Below are positions 11,080 to 24,482 of a DNA stretch of 64,000 bases, piece after piece. The stretch comes from Bradysia coprophila (taxonomy: Eukaryota; Arthropoda; Insecta; Diptera; Sciaridae). Every line of letters starts with the position of its first letter. Position 1 is the first letter of the stretch. The translations under genes were made by a program, and so were the position numbers. The notes under the pieces were generated by a model. It was not told the DNA's origin. It did no database searches and saw only the letters and a list, made by a program, of their open reading frames with translations. The stretch covers positions 12,264,501 through 12,328,500 of the forward strand of contig NW_023503608.1 of NCBI RefSeq assembly GCF_014529535.1, written 5' to 3'.

Positions 11080-12545
11080 CACACAGTTGGTTTTTTGTTG
11101 ATATATTATGTACGTACATACAACATGCGAGCAGAAAACCAAAAATTTGTACAACCTGCCCAATACGAAAGTTGACTATTACATAGCAATTTGCCCCTGC
11201 GGAAATGAACCATAACATGTGAACTATTTTCGGTTCATTATTTCATTTTTGTGGAATTCAACTTTTTAATAGGAAATACATTTTGGATGCTGCTACGTAC
11301 TTCATATTACTGCGGAAACAACTTTGTGATAATTGCAAACTCACTGGTGCAACTGGCTCGCTAACTATTTTTGACAAGTGTAAAGTGTAGAACTACTTAA
11401 AATAAACCCACAAAATTGTTACCTCATGACATTGTAATGAATTACTTTCTCAGCGTCCAGTGTTACCTATCCAGTGTTACAGTGTGTATCTGGAGGGAGG
11501 TAAATATGACATTACTTCATTGTGTTTTGATTATTAATTTGTTGCTTTATTTAGAAAAATATACGTTCCGTTTCTGTTGGATAATTTGTTTATCTTCGAG
11601 TGGAATTGGGATTTTCGAAGATAATTTTTTTACCATAGATGAGCAATGTTCTATTATGTTTTTCAGATTACACCAGATGCTGTCTGTTAACAGTACTCTC
11701 TATCGATTTCGTTCTTTTTTCAAAAACTTCGATATTAGTAAACAAATTTACCTAGAATCGTTTTCGTAATCAACAACAAATATATTTCAATTTTTCAAGG
11801 TTTATACTTGTCCTAATAGATTTAATTCAAATAAAATATAAATGAATTTTGAGCTAGCACGGTCGTGAATATCGTCTGCGTATATGAAGATGCAAATCAA
11901 AAGTAGGGTCGACGTAAGTTTGTGGCACGCCGATCGACATGATTTCGAAGTTTGCTCAATACCCTCAACTGCTACGATTTGCTTCTTACCTGAGATGCAT
12001 AGTTACTCTACCTATTAAATCACACAAAATAAGGCTGAGAAAGTATTTAACAAGCAATTATTTTCTTCTCAACTCTTTTATTTATTAAATTAAAACGAAT
12101 AACGAGTACAACCACCTACCCAACGGAGTCTTTAAGCTTACATATTCAGCAGAGATTTTTCATCACAGTTTCCCCATATTATATGTTCGCTAACCACATA
12201 AATAAATAATTTGTCCGACACAAGAAACAGTTGTTAACAAGGGGGATTACGTATCCTAGACGTAACCGAAAGTTTATTGTAACGTGTATATAATATGAAT
12301 GAAAATGGGGGAGGAATGGACAAATTGAAAAATGTTAACAATATATTTCAAGTTAATCCGGTGCTTATACTTGTGCACAAAAACTAGTCAATGTTATTGA
12401 TTGTATTATAGTAGAATATGTATCGAAATGGCGTATAGCGCAATACCAGAGAAGTTATTTCCGAAAAGTATAATGTGGTACACAAGAGTTTGGTGGGGCT
12501 TTTTATTTTGAATTCCAGGTAAATTTTAAACTAAGTTGAAATCAT
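11080..12545. other. No gene seen
   Basis: AT-rich. A 117-codon open frame at 11416-11769 starts without ATG, has erratic composition (many Phe, Ile, Leu) and no recognisable domain, so I do not call it. Confidence 0.45.
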
Positions 12546-12845
12546 AGTGCTGCGGGCAAACCAACTCGATTTTTCTTTTTTGATCAACCCCAGACACATA
12601 TTGTAAATATTTGCAATAGACTGATATTTAGTAGATCTAAGTTGGTAGATCATAGGGTATGAGGGCTGCGGACAAACAAACTCTATTTTTCTTTTTGATC
12701 AACCCTAGACGTATATTGCAAACATTTGAAGTAGATGGATAGATAGTGGATCTAAGTTGATAGATATTAGGGCATAAGGGCTGCGGACAAAAAAACTTGA
12801 TTTTTATTTTTTGTCAGCCCCAGGCGTATATTGCAAATATTTTAT
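12546..12845. repeat. ~115-bp tandem repeat, about 2.6 copies
   Basis: Three successive copies of a unit beginning gctgcgg(g/a)caaa and running through gatcaaccc(c/t)aga, atattg(t/c)aaa, then agtagatctaagttg and atagggcat. Copies begin at about 12550, 12665 and 12779; the last is partial. Non-coding. Confidence 0.8.
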
Positions 12846-13064
12846 ATCTCTATCGAGAAACGAGAATAATAAAATTTTGAGAACGACAAGGTGTGGGTCA
12901 ATATAGTCATTGTAGTTAATCACGTCTTTTGATGAAAATGTCGGCTACTGTTTCACATAAAATCATTTACATCAATTCTTTTGTTGCCATATTGTTCATT
13001 TTTGTATTAATTGCTGATAAGAGATGTTACGACCATCAATGATGTAGGTGCATCCACTTAGATG

Positions 13065-14168
13065 TACACTGATAGAAAAGTTAACGCGTTGGACGTATAC
13101 TATATACGTAGTGGACGTGTAAATTGGCTGGCAGACAGCTATTTTCGGAACGTACTTCGGGTACGTTAGTACACGTGTGGTGCGTCAGTAAACGTCTCGT
13201 ACGTTTGCTCTGGTATCCGAAGTAAAATGAAATTTTGATGTACATTATTTCATCAAATTTCGTTTATTTTTAATTATTTTTTTTGTTTTTATTTGATCTC
13301 GGAGCGGCGCTTCAACCAATGTTGCTATTAAGACATACTACATTGATAGTCGCATTGTGAAGTGTTTATAGAAGAAGGTAAACGTGGATCACGTTTGCAC
13401 ACGAAGTGCTTATACATGCTGTACGTTTTCGTGTGTCATATAAACACATTATGAAACTTTGAAAATATATTTTTTCATATCTAGGACCAAAAACTTTTTC
13501 TCCGTCCAATATGAAAAATACTGTTCGTACATACCACGGACCAAAAGTCTTTTTTAGCGTATTCGATTCCAGAAGTCGCCTTCAGTTCGTTCTGGAAACC
13601 TCTCACACGCTAAAAAAAAGATACTTTTAGTCCTAGGTCCGAAATGTACTATTTTATTCTAATTAGAATTATGATATATCGTATTTGACAATGACCTAAT
13701 ATCTAACATCATAATTGTAATTCCTTCTTCTTTTTTGCGTAATATTTCGATATTTCAACAATATGAGATTAATTGAACTCAGGGAATAAAATGTTTGGAA
13801 ATTTAAATAACTGAAATTTCCTAAAATCCTGATACATTCATATCATGTAAGGGACTTGACATCGTTGTCAATCATATAAAATACACAGTGTACGTATGTT
13901 AACGCACAACAAGTATTATCTTTTGACATCATACTTACCATGCGTATACAAACATCGAAGAGGTAATTTTGCGATGAGATTTGCATACCAAAATTTTACA
14001 CATGTCCTACGTCAACTACATGCGTGAGCTGTATGGTACACATATTGTACGTAAACTTTACATGCGACATGTTTGCCATACATACCCGACGCATAACAGA
14101 AGTATACATATCCGAAGTATATCAAACATATCCGTAGTACACCGCCAAAACTTTTTTATCAGAGTATA
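13065..14168. mobile_element. ~1.1-kb terminal-inverted-repeat element
   Basis: Ends pair as actgatagaaaagtt (left) with aacttttttatcagagt (right). Subterminal regions on both sides are studded with acgta / tacgt words. An inner hairpin lies at about 13536-13640 (ggaccaaaagtcttttttagcg against cgctaaaaaaaagatacttttagtcc). No transposase frame is visible, so it would be non-autonomous. Confidence 0.6.
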
Positions 14169-14309
14169 TCGAAAGGGAAATGTATATATCTCACAATTCC
14201 CGCCTTTAATATATTAATTATTATCGTAAAAAAGTAGGTTATGAGGGAAAAACTATTGAAAAAATCTTCGAGAACTGTAGGACCATAGGACTTTTTGTGG
14301 AAAATTAAA

Positions 14310-14440
14310 GGCAGTGGCAATATTCGCGAAAATATTTTCACGCATTTTCTCAAGTTTTCGCGATTTTCTCAAATTTTCACAAAAAACTTTACGGTAATTT
14401 GAGAAAATTCGTGAAAATATTTTCGCGTATATAGGCACTG
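14310..14440. repeat. Short imperfect palindrome of TTTTCNCG words
   Basis: gcgaaaatattttcacgc near 14328 pairs with cgtgaaaatattttcgcg near 14411, with ttttctcaa / ttgagaaaa words between. A related, degenerate tttccaaattttc tract occurs at about 38320-38400. Confidence 0.5.
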
Positions 14441-14750
14441 ATTTAAGGTGTAAAGAAAATTTCAAGTTTATCTGTTTTCTTTTGATTTGATTTATGGGAT
14501 CTCTGAGACATAAACTTCTGCAACTTTTGCTCCAATTTCAGCTACGGTTTTTTTTAAATCATATATCCGTTCTCATAAATTTCTGAATGTCTGCTTTCAT
14601 CTAAGTGTATTCCGATCAAAATTAAGTTAATATTTTGGTTCGTGAAAATCAGATTATGGTGTCTGTCTGCCTATCTGACTGCGTACAACACAGTTCAAAC
14701 AACAACAATTTTCTTTTCATTTAGAGTTACTACTGCTCGAACCTATACAT

Positions 14751-15740
14751 TAGGGGGGTCCAAAAAATCAAAGTGTCGAGGAAGTTGGCGGACCCCGAGG
14801 AAAACAAACCTTTATGGCCTCCTGATAAAAATTGTATATGGGGCCGATGCGATCCGAGTTGGTTTATGGGTAGCTCAAGGACGAAAAATGTGAAAAAATG
14901 CTGTGATTTTCCATACATTTTTTCCATTACTTTCTATGGAAAAAAATTTTTAGCGACAATATCAAACTTTTTTGGTCCAGACAACATAGATTAGATGCAA
15001 GAGCAACAAAAATGCGTTGTTTGCATTTTTGTGGAATTTTTATATCGTCTGGGCACACCTAACAATATTGATATATACAAAAATCGACAGATAATTTCCA
15101 AGTAATACAAAGTCAGGCGAAGTCACTCTTAAAATTAAGTGTTAGGTGTCGTTGTAAAGGTAATGACAGTGGCTTTCTAACGAGCCCACACACAATAAGT
15201 TTCAAGTTGGTGTCTTGACGTAACAGTCATTTGAAAATTGTCTGAGTTCACGACCCTGACATTTTTGCACCAAAATCGATTTCTATATAGCTTCAAAAAA
15301 TTGTTTTCGAAAAAATTTCTTTTTGCGATGAAAGCTTATGCCATAAGCTCTCGTTAGATATGAATATATCCGATGTACATCCCATAAATGTTTTGGAAGA
15401 ACCCAAAGACTGGGTCAACAGATTGGGAAACTTTGACTGACTTGGGAGATGCGAATGCACTTACAAATCATTAAATCGGTCTCTTTGGATTATTCTGAAG
15501 TGAAATAATCCAACTCACCTTAAGAAGTGACCAAAGCATCTGTTAGTTACGTTCAATTTTTCTTTAACCCTCATTTTCGTGGTTTTTCACATATTTCGTC
15601 CTTGAGCGACCCATAAATCAACTCGGATCACATCGGCCCCATATACATTTTTTATCAGTGGGTCATATAGGTTCGTTTTCCGCGGGGTCCGCCAACTTTC
15701 TCGAAACTTTTATTTTCCCATACGATTCTGGACCCCCCTA
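14751..15740. mobile_element. 990-bp hAT-like non-autonomous element with 8-bp target duplication
   Basis: Terminal inverted repeats start taggggggtcca and end tggaccccccta. They extend about 150 bp inward with mismatches (gttggcggaccccg / cggggtccgccaac; ggggccgatgcgatccgagtt / aactcggatcacatcggcccc). The element is flanked by a perfect direct duplication ctatacat at 14743-14750 and 15741-15748. An 8-bp duplication is characteristic of the hAT superfamily. There is no transposase. The overlapping open frames at 14642-14994 lie in the arm. Confidence 0.8.
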
Positions 15741-15748
15741 CTATACAT

Positions 15749-16895
15749 CATCGAGAATCTTAAGTTTTCCAGAGTTCTGAGTTATTCTTTTGAAAACGCA
15801 CCTACCGAAATCGGACGTATTTCACAACGGATTTCTTTTATGTGCCCTGAAAAGTAATGGTCCCGAGAAGCCAAAACTACCATCAGAAAATTCCTCGATG
15901 CTTGTGTGGCAAGTCGAAGATGATCAAAAACCGAAAACTTCCACTTTTCATGAGAGCTCTTTCCTTTCCACATACATGAAAGCTACATAGTCGGGAGTCG
16001 TTGGAAAGGTAATTGGGTCTTAAGACAGGGTCTTATTGTGTTTAAAATTCATCTTACTGAGATATTATAATTTGGCTAATTCGGCGAAATTGTAACGGTT
16101 CCTCTGTAAGCAATAAACAACAGCAACACCAAAAAACTGTTTTCCCTGATTGCTACTGCCTTCAGCTTTCCAACAATGGTACATGGTACCTTTGAAGTGT
16201 CCAATAATATTTTTTCTGTAGCAGTTTTCCAGATAACTTTTACTTGACGCTCTGGTTATAATGAAATGGAAAATTGAACTTTATACGTTAATGACATTAG
16301 CGTTTTGGAGTTTTTTTTTTCTCATTTCACTCGTGTAAGAAATAGATCTTCCTATTAAGGAAAGACTTCCAATCATGCAGCACTCTTCTTCTTACCTTTT
16401 CTATGTACTATCATTAGCCCTACATGCCCTACATTCGTCGCCATGGAATGTTCATGTTCGATAAATTCGGTCCTTTCGTGCGCGCTGTACATGCCTTACC
16501 CATCAAATTCAGTGTAAACAATAAATTAATTGAATTTATTTTTAGAAAATAAAACGCAATCAACAAAGCACATTTTGTCCATTTGTCCAAACCAAGAGTT
16601 TGGTAAATTTCTTTTTTTTTCTCACCATTGTTGATTTTACAATTTTTCTGTGCAAAATATTACAAGAATTGAATTTTACATATTTATAACGATCACAAAA
16701 CGGAAAACTGTAATAATAACAGGGGAGGTAATGAAATCATAATTTACAAAAAAGAAGAAGATTGATTAGCTATTCATATGGTGTCCACTAGTTTGTAGGT
16801 TGTACAACAGTTTTCATTGTAAACTGACGATGATTCTAAAGATTTACGGTTTCTTGAAATATTTTTGAATAACTCTATGGCTTTCCGTTTTAAAT
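15749..16895. other. No gene seen; 3' flank of cytochrome c1
   Basis: No supportable coding region. Overlapping opposite-strand frames at 15782-15990 have no matching protein family. The right part contains the presumed 3' end of the minus-strand cytochrome c1 transcript. Confidence 0.45.
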
Positions 16896-16899
16896 ATGC

Positions 16900-16905
16900 T
16901 TTATT
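16900..16905 (-). terminator. Poly(A) signal of cytochrome c1
   Basis: AATAAA on the minus strand, 75 bases beyond the stop codon of cytochrome c1. Confidence 0.5.
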
Positions 16906-16979
16906 ATAGCGAAACGTTTTTACTTTTCTTATGGTTTGTTTCTTTTTTGTTTTTGTGTTGTTGTTTTGAAGGAATTTAT

Positions 16980-18846
16980 CTACTTGCGTTTTGGATAAAA
17001 CATGATCTTTCTCGATTTCATTGACGTCCAGGTGTGTCGCTTGACGTAATAAGATAAGACAGTTAAAATTGTCAGAACACCAACGACCTTAATTAGCATC
17101 CGCTTGCGATCGTCATGCTCCGGTTCTGCTGTCCATTTCAAGAATGTTGCAACATCTTTAGCAATTTGAGCCGCCGAAGCTGGTGTTCCATCCTCGAATT
17201 CAAGAGTCTTAAACACGAAAGTTTTCATCAATTAATCTTTCCGCTTGCTAACGACAACAAGACCCAGCCACTTACCTCGTTATAAACTACTTGCGCCATA
17301 CCAATTGCACCACCAGGGAAGTATGGATTGAAATACTGACCGTCGCGCAGAACAACACCAGCTGGTGGATCGGTATAACCCGTCAACAATGCAAAAATGT
17401 AATCCTCGCCGCCATGACGAGCGGCCACAATGTAACTTAAATCGGGCGGATAAGCGCCGTTATTGGCAGCACGTGCGGCTTCCTCGTTCGGATATGGACT
17501 TGGGAAGTAATCCGACAGCTTGCCGGGTCGTTCAAAGTAGTTACCCTCTTCGTTCGGTCCATCTTTCACCTGTAAATCAATTCGGATTTCCACGATATTA
17601 CACAAGATCAGTGGCGTGCACTAAGCATTGAAAGTGGATTTACCATAATGGCTTCTGCTTCAGCTTTGGCCTGGGCTTCGGTGTGGGTAACACCGACCAA
17701 ATTACGATAAGCAACATATCGCATTGAATGGCATGCAGCGCAAACTGTTTTATAGACTTCGTAGCCTCTTCGGACACTGAAATGAAGATAAGCGATCATG
17801 GAATTAGACAGTGTCGAATCAACATGTGCAATGGAATATCAATTTGGAAAACGATTTTAATGACTTTGGTGTAACTCATACGAAAGATGTCGAAACGATT
17901 AGTAGCCATCATAATTTAACAGAACACGCATTCATGGACCCTACACAATTATGTGAGAGGCAAGAGTACCCATCACTTCCTCAAAATCAGTATGTCCTTG
18001 ATCTCGATTATTGAACAAGGGCTTTGCAATTGATTTACGATAAGAAACACGAACATCATCAAAACCGTTTCACATGTAAGCCAACACTGTACGCACACAT
18101 CACTGGTCGACATTGACTGTATACCGGAGAAACTCACCTAGCATGGTCCAACGAATCGATTACTCCACTATGACTCCAGGGCATCTTGGTCGGGTGAACT
18201 TCAGTACCCGATGCTTGGACTGATTGATCCAATGCGAGTAACAACGCACCGGCACCACCAGCTACTGCACCAATTGATGCCAAAAGCTATGACAATTCAT
18301 TCCATAACAATTATGTAACAAACTAAGAAAAAATCGAAGTTTTTCAACAGCAAACTCACTCTCTTCTGTCCTTTCGTCCATGCCTGTGTACCAGTCGATA
18401 GATTTTTCACCTGGAATGGGAATTCGGTCAAAAAATCATGCCGCATAAAAACAAGATAAATCATTCACGACTCTAGTGTGCAATGTCAAATTGGTGTGGT
18501 TACATAACATTCGTGCGAATGTCCATTGAAAAATTATTTCACACAGACAATGGTATTGTAAATAGGGTATTATCATTCATATCAACTTCATCCACCTAAT
18601 TTGCACTCATTTCGTACAGAAAAAGGATTAAAATGTTGAATTATCCGCATAAAACTGACATTTGATGTCGACGACATAAAGTGTCAGTTTCGCATCGATT
18701 GAAAAGGGATTTCGCTACTTTTTCAGATAAAACCACAACCAACAGTTCACTGTACGAATTCTCACTATAATTACCTGCTGTAGACCAACGCCATTGCCAG
18801 ATTTTAGGAGTCCTACTCCGCAAAATCTCCCGATGGTGGCAGCCAT
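16980..18846 (-). CDS. Cyt-c1: Cytochrome c1, mitochondrial (complex III haem subunit)
   Basis: Six exons read down the minus strand: 18775-18846, 18360-18410, 18138-18286, 17644-17776, 17276-17569 and 16980-17207. All junctions are GT-AG with consistent phases. The product is about 308 residues, the usual length. It carries electrons from the Rieske protein to cytochrome c in the inner membrane. Visible features: an N-terminal presequence starting [19 protein letters not shown]; the haem-binding CAACH in exon 4 ([18 protein letters not shown]); the downstream [19 protein letters not shown] block; the Met-ligand region [22 protein letters not shown]; and a C-terminal membrane helix ([18 protein letters not shown]) followed by basic residues. 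Exon 1 holds only the presequence. No defect is seen. Confidence 0.96.
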
Positions 18847-19500
18847 TGTATTCACAACTTCTTGGAAGAAATTCAGAAAATTTTACTGTCGAGTGACGTT
18901 TCGAAAAAGTTTTCGATGAAATATTCGGCGACCAACTGGAAAACTTTATTTTCAAATCTAAATTCAAAATACAATTTTTTAGATAAATCTAGTCGATCTC
19001 AACCTGGCTAAATAAATATTTAACCAAAAGAAAATAGCGTGGTTTGACTCACGTAGTTTATTGAATTCGACCTAAGATAAACGAAACACACCTAGGTGAA
19101 AACGATTACTTTCGTTGTTTGTGTGATAATTACATCAAGTGCAAAGACTATTTATTAAAAACTACCAAAGCGAAACAGAAGAATGAACAATTCTAATAAA
19201 TTTTTGCATGTAGCTCGCTTCTAAAATAATTAAATAAAAATTTGAAAATGATTATTTCGAAAATGCCGCCGACCCTGCCAGCTACAATTATTGTCACATG
19301 CAATACGTCACTTCTTCCAGCTGATTTCGAACATTTATTTTTGTTTAATAGTTTCATCATTCGCCACCGAATTCGATATAGCGTACATACGTGGAACGCC
19401 ATTATTACGAACAAAGACTTCATTTCTCAGTTTGCTCTGATCTGATGGTGATCATCATTTAATATCTACTTAATCGGTAATCGAAAATTAAATTTCCAAA
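18847..19500. promoter_or_regulatory. Divergent promoter region between cytochrome c1 and trailer hitch
   Basis: The start codons of two divergently transcribed housekeeping genes are 654 bp apart. No clear TATA box is seen for either. The interval must hold both 5' leaders and both core promoters, so a shared bidirectional promoter is likely by inference. Confidence 0.5.
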
Positions 19501-22500
19501 ATGACTACGGGAATGCCGGAGCTTGGCTCTAAGATAAGTTTAATATCGAAGGCCGATATTCGATATGAAGGTCGATTATTTACGGTCGATCCCATTGAGT
19601 GCACCATTGCTCTTGCAAGTGGTAAGTTTTTTTTGATTTAATTTTTTTTTCTTATAATTTTTTTTTTCTGCTGATTATTAAAATGCCTACCGGGGCATTA
19701 CACAAACGAACAAAATGTCGTCGAAAAGTGATTTAAAATGATGTAGTTTTCCCAACAAATCGGTGTACGCTGTACGGTCGGTGTTTTTTCTGCTTGGAAA
19801 TAATTTTGCGTCTCTTTTATTGAGAAATTTTGTTTGGTTGCGCAAAAGTGTTTTGAAAAAGTAATTACATGGACGAATGTGTAATTTTGTCGAAAAACGC
19901 GACCGAAACGGTGAACAAATCGAGAATTGAAAATGTGTTTCGTGTGGTGCGATTATTCAATTTTGATGGAAACAATTAACGTAACTGTAAATCGCAGAAA
20001 AATATCATAGGTGTTCTTTGTCTTCCATCATAGAAATGCATAAATAAAAAAACTCGAGTACCGCTAGCTTTTTCAACACTTTCTCGTATACCTTGTCCTC
20101 GAACAATTTAAAGTTTACAGAAAGGTAGTGAAATGTGATGAGGGCTAAATTGATTTGACTTTGTTAAACGGTCGAATAGTGAGAAAATAACCTAAATTGT
20201 TTTCTGGGTCACGTTAGAACGTACAGATAGTAAAATGAGGTTAAACGTTCTTTCTATGAAGTGGTAGCTGATTGGGTAATTCTTAGAACCGGTATTGCTT
20301 TCGAGGAATCGTCGTATTGTATTCACAACGATTCAGTTTAAGTGAATTTCGTGAAGATGGTAACAAATTGTGTAAAATTGACGAAACTCACACGTTTCAA
20401 CCATGAAGATGTCGTAAAATACCCATATTGCCGAAAACTATAACATTCAGAAAATTAAAAAACGAGTCCGATCATTTTGAACGACATTCACAGGGCTGGT
20501 ACAAAAATCAAAAATGTACCAAGCAGCGACAATAAAAATTGTTCTACGTTACACCCCTGTCGTTTCAACTAACTTTATAGAAATCTCAATTCTATAGCAG
20601 AACAAAACACACATTGCCCGACGAACACATGTGTGTTCGATCAATTAAAAATGGAAAAAGTTGTAAATGACCTAGTCTCACGCAACCGGTTGGTCAACAA
20701 AGAATTTAGCGATAGTGTAAGGGGCTGCTGGAATTTTTATTTTTCGTTTTAGTTGAATTTTTTTTTTAAATTGAATTTCTGAATCTAGAATTATGAAGGG
20801 ATACACTTCTGTGTCCTGTTTTGCTTGTGCACACTGTAAAAAATAATTTCTTTCTTTTTCCAGTTCGATCCTATGGCACCGAAGATCGCGAAACACAGTA
20901 TCCGATCCATCCGCAAAATCAAGTGTACGAATACATTCTGTTTCGCGGCAGCGACATTAAAGATATTCGAGTGATAAATAGTGTGCCCGTGCCCAATGAT
21001 CCGGCAATTATGCAAATGCATTTGCCACCGGCCCAGCAACAATTTCCGAACGGACAATTTGCCGGCAATATGCCACATATGGGAACGCCAATGGCTGGTC
21101 AACCGTTCAACAACATTTATTCAACGATGTCGTCGAGTTTCAGTGGTCCAAATTTGGCACCCGGTGCAGGTTCAATGAATAAGTCGAAGCAATCAAGTGA
21201 GTTAAACATCGCCATCCCAGAACCCTCCTCAACAACTCAACTATTAGATCAAGGTGTGATGGTAAATTTTGATTTGGAGTAGCAACACACGCGATTTTTT
21301 TTTCAACGTAGCTTTTTTATACTTCTAAAATTTTTGTTGTTTTTTTCTAGTTTCAATTTGTGGCTTTTGAAACGGGGGCATTTTGTACATAAGAAATTTT
21401 TTTCAATCATTTCATCATTCGATGCTTTATTTATACATCGTGTTCATGCAAATCGTGCTTACATGTTCCTCATTGAAATCTATTTGGATCTTCCATAAGT
21501 ACATTTCAGTGATTTGGATTATCGAAGCTTTCCAAATTTTTACATTTACGTCGAACATTATTATAGTCTAGTGGTACACGGCATATTGAGTTCGTCGACG
21601 GTTTGGCGCCTTTGTCTTACACTACTCCAAACGAAAAATATTGGTTCTTCGACTTTGGTTTTTGAGTCAAAGAAGAGTTCCAATGAGGGTGTCCCTAGTG
21701 TATAATATCGGTAAATCAGAATTTATGTCGAAATGGAGCTATTGATCCCTAATGACGATTGAAAAAAAGTAAAATTTTAACTGAAAGACTTGTCGTGCCA
21801 AAACACATTTTTTTTTTAAATTCCGGACCTGTCGGGCCCGACAGTTCCTTCAATAATAATTTTAACTTTCATTCATCATTTACGACCGATAGCTTCATTT
21901 TGACACAAATTACTAGTATATGTGAGGGTCAAGATAAACACTATGGTAATCCTCGTTGAAGCGCGTCTAGGGCTCAAAATCGCTAGAAAAATATGTTTTC
22001 CGCATAAGGTAGCGTAATAGTATGGCAGAGTTTTTAAACCTTGACTTTAGGACTCGAAAGTGCCGTAGTGGTACTGGTCTACCACATTCGAAAACTTTTT
22101 CTGTTTTGTGTTTTGAATTCCTTATCAGTTCCGCTAACTTTCACGCGACGCTTTTTGTTTAAATCTGAGCAGTGCTGGCCCCACACTTTAACGAATTGTT
22201 TAAGTTACGCGGCTCTTCTTCGGCTCTAAATTGTAAATGTTTGCTACATTCATTCTTCGTACTAATTGTACAACAACAAAATCAAGCAAAATCATCTTAG
22301 TTCATTTCTTGTACATACTTTAGCGAAGGCATCATTGTTCCGAGCGCATTTTAAAACCAGTGCGTTGATCGAATCATTTCTTCTCGGAATTCTGCTTTGT
22401 GTTTTGTTATTTCGTTTTGTACGCTAACATTTTTGTATCCAAAATTGTAATTAATTTTTCAACGAATCTCTTAGGCTCTTTTCATGAAATGCTCAGTGGC

Positions 22501-24482
22501 GGATCTAGATCGACTACCCCAACTAGCCGTAAGAGTCCAGCTCATGACTCCAAACCCAATCAATCCAGGAACGAGCAAGGTGGCAACAATAGTCAACGGG
22601 ACAATAGCAGAAGGGGTAATCGGAATAAGAGTCAACAAAGGGAACGAAAGGATTCGACTAAAAATGATCAGGTTGAGCATAAGGTGAGTCTTTTCTGTTC
22701 TTACACCCTTATCGTCCGCCTAATTCCTGTTGTGATTTTGACAGACTCCGCAGCGTAATCAACAATTCCATGGCAACAATCAAAGAAATTGGAACAACAA
22801 CCGTGGTAACAATAATCAAATGAGAGGAAATCGTCCAAGAGGTCGTGGAATGAATCAGGTTCGTATTGAGAGTTAATCGAATCGTAACACGTGGAATGAC
22901 ATTCGCATATCGATTCACAGCAAGCGTTTACGCAGAGTCTGCAGAACAACAAGGGCCGTGCGAAAACTAAGTTCCGAAACGATTATGACTTTGAAGAGGC
23001 CAACAAGAAGTTTGAGAATATGTGTTTGAAAGGTGACAATGTTAAGGTGGGCGAAGAAGCTATTGCATTGCAGGTATTTTATGATTTTTTTCAATTTTAT
23101 TTTGCTGCTTACCGACCGATGTGTCGAAATGTCTTATTGGGGGGGATTGATCGTCAATCATTTTGATTTTAACGGATATGCAAATCGTTTTGAAAGTCTT
23201 GTATCGATTGTCAATTACTCAGATTTCTCTGACTATGTTTCGTCCGGAAGATAACTACCATTTAATGATGTGGTTCACATCAGAATTGTCGAAACAGTGT
23301 CCACACACATTTCTTAGGAAGATTCTATTTTTTGACTGAAAAAACAAACAATTTTTAACGACCGCTAGATGAAGCATGTACCGTGCTGGATCATACACAG
23401 ATCTCATTGATTCCTTTTCACTTCATTTAAATTGTCACTCGCGTCCAACGACTACCGTGAATCGGTTTAATCCGGTTGAACCTTGCGAGTTCTCCGATTA
23501 GACGCCATACTCAAAGCAAATGCAAAAACGATAATATTCCCATGGATCGTCTAATACAATTCTCTTTTTTAAATACTGAAACAGATTTGGTGTCAGGTAA
23601 AGTAAACGCAGCTTGATTTACGGCTTTGATTAATTTTTGTTATTGTTTATTGCTATCGTATCGATCGAGAGGGTACCAAAAAATTCCAAATTTTCATTAA
23701 AATATTTGGCCCGAATTTGTTCATCAAAACATATGCTATCCCCTCTCCCTCGTACCGACTTTGAAATTAATTTAATCTAAAACACAAATTCTGCTCGATG
23801 ATGGAAATTGAAAAAAATTGTTTTTTTTTTCGTATTCAAGACGAATGGTGAAGTAGATAAAAAGGATGATTCAGGCAACGAGACCGGTGCTGGTGAACAT
23901 GAAGTAGAAGAGGATCATGAAGTAGGTGTTGGTTACGACAAAACGAAATCATTTTTCGACAATATTTCATGCGAAGCAGCCACTGACCGAACGAAAGGCA
24001 AAGCGCATAAAGATTGGCATCAGGAGAGAAAGATAAATAGTGAAACATTTGGTCCATCTGCGCGACGAGGAGGGTAAGTCAGACATAGCGAAATTCGTAT
24101 AAATCTGATGCGACGATTGACACATTCCCTTTTGTTGTTACAGATTCTTCAATTATAGAGGACGAGGAGGCTTTTATAATCGAAATTCAATGAATCCTGG
24201 AGGCTATAGGGGTAACATGAACTACAATCGAGGTGGTTCTTATCGTCCGTTCAATCGAAATTTCAATTCGAATTCGACGGGAATTCCTCAACAGAGCAAC
24301 AAACCTGAACAATCAGAGGCCCCTGCCGCGGAAGCAGCCGCAGGTAAATTCTTCTTTTTTATCGCAACCATTGTTTACTCTCTTCCGCAACGCCAGTCGA
24401 ATGTTTTCTGTTTTTCAATGGGAATTTTCAAAAATTTGCATTGCACTTAGGGTTAATGATGTACAGCATCATAATTTATTGA
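19501..24482 (+). CDS. tral: LSM14 / Trailer hitch mRNP protein
   Basis: Seven main exons: 19501-19621, 20864-21196, 22475-22683, 22745-22858, 22921-23073, 23841-24073 and 24144-24343, probably with a short last exon 24451-24482. Reading frames join without a shift, giving about 464 residues. The family controls mRNA localisation, translational repression and P-body formation with the DEAD-box protein Me31B/DDX6. Domains in order: LSM14 Sm-like fold ([18 protein letters not shown] ... [20 protein letters not shown], exons 1-2); Ser/Thr-Pro linker ([14 protein letters not shown]); RGG/NQ-rich stretch; FDF-type helix ([19 protein letters not shown]); FFD box ([12 protein letters not shown]); TFG box ([10 protein letters not shown]); terminal RGG/Asn-rich tail. 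Introns 1 and 2 exceed 1.2 kb, others are short. If the last intron is retained, the frame reads on to a TAG at 24448-24450. Confidence 0.95.

Noticed and set aside
11416-11769. 117-codon frame that could suggest a membrane protein or receptor fragment
   Set aside because: Hydrophobicity follows the T-rich codons; no family motif and no ATG start at the boundary.
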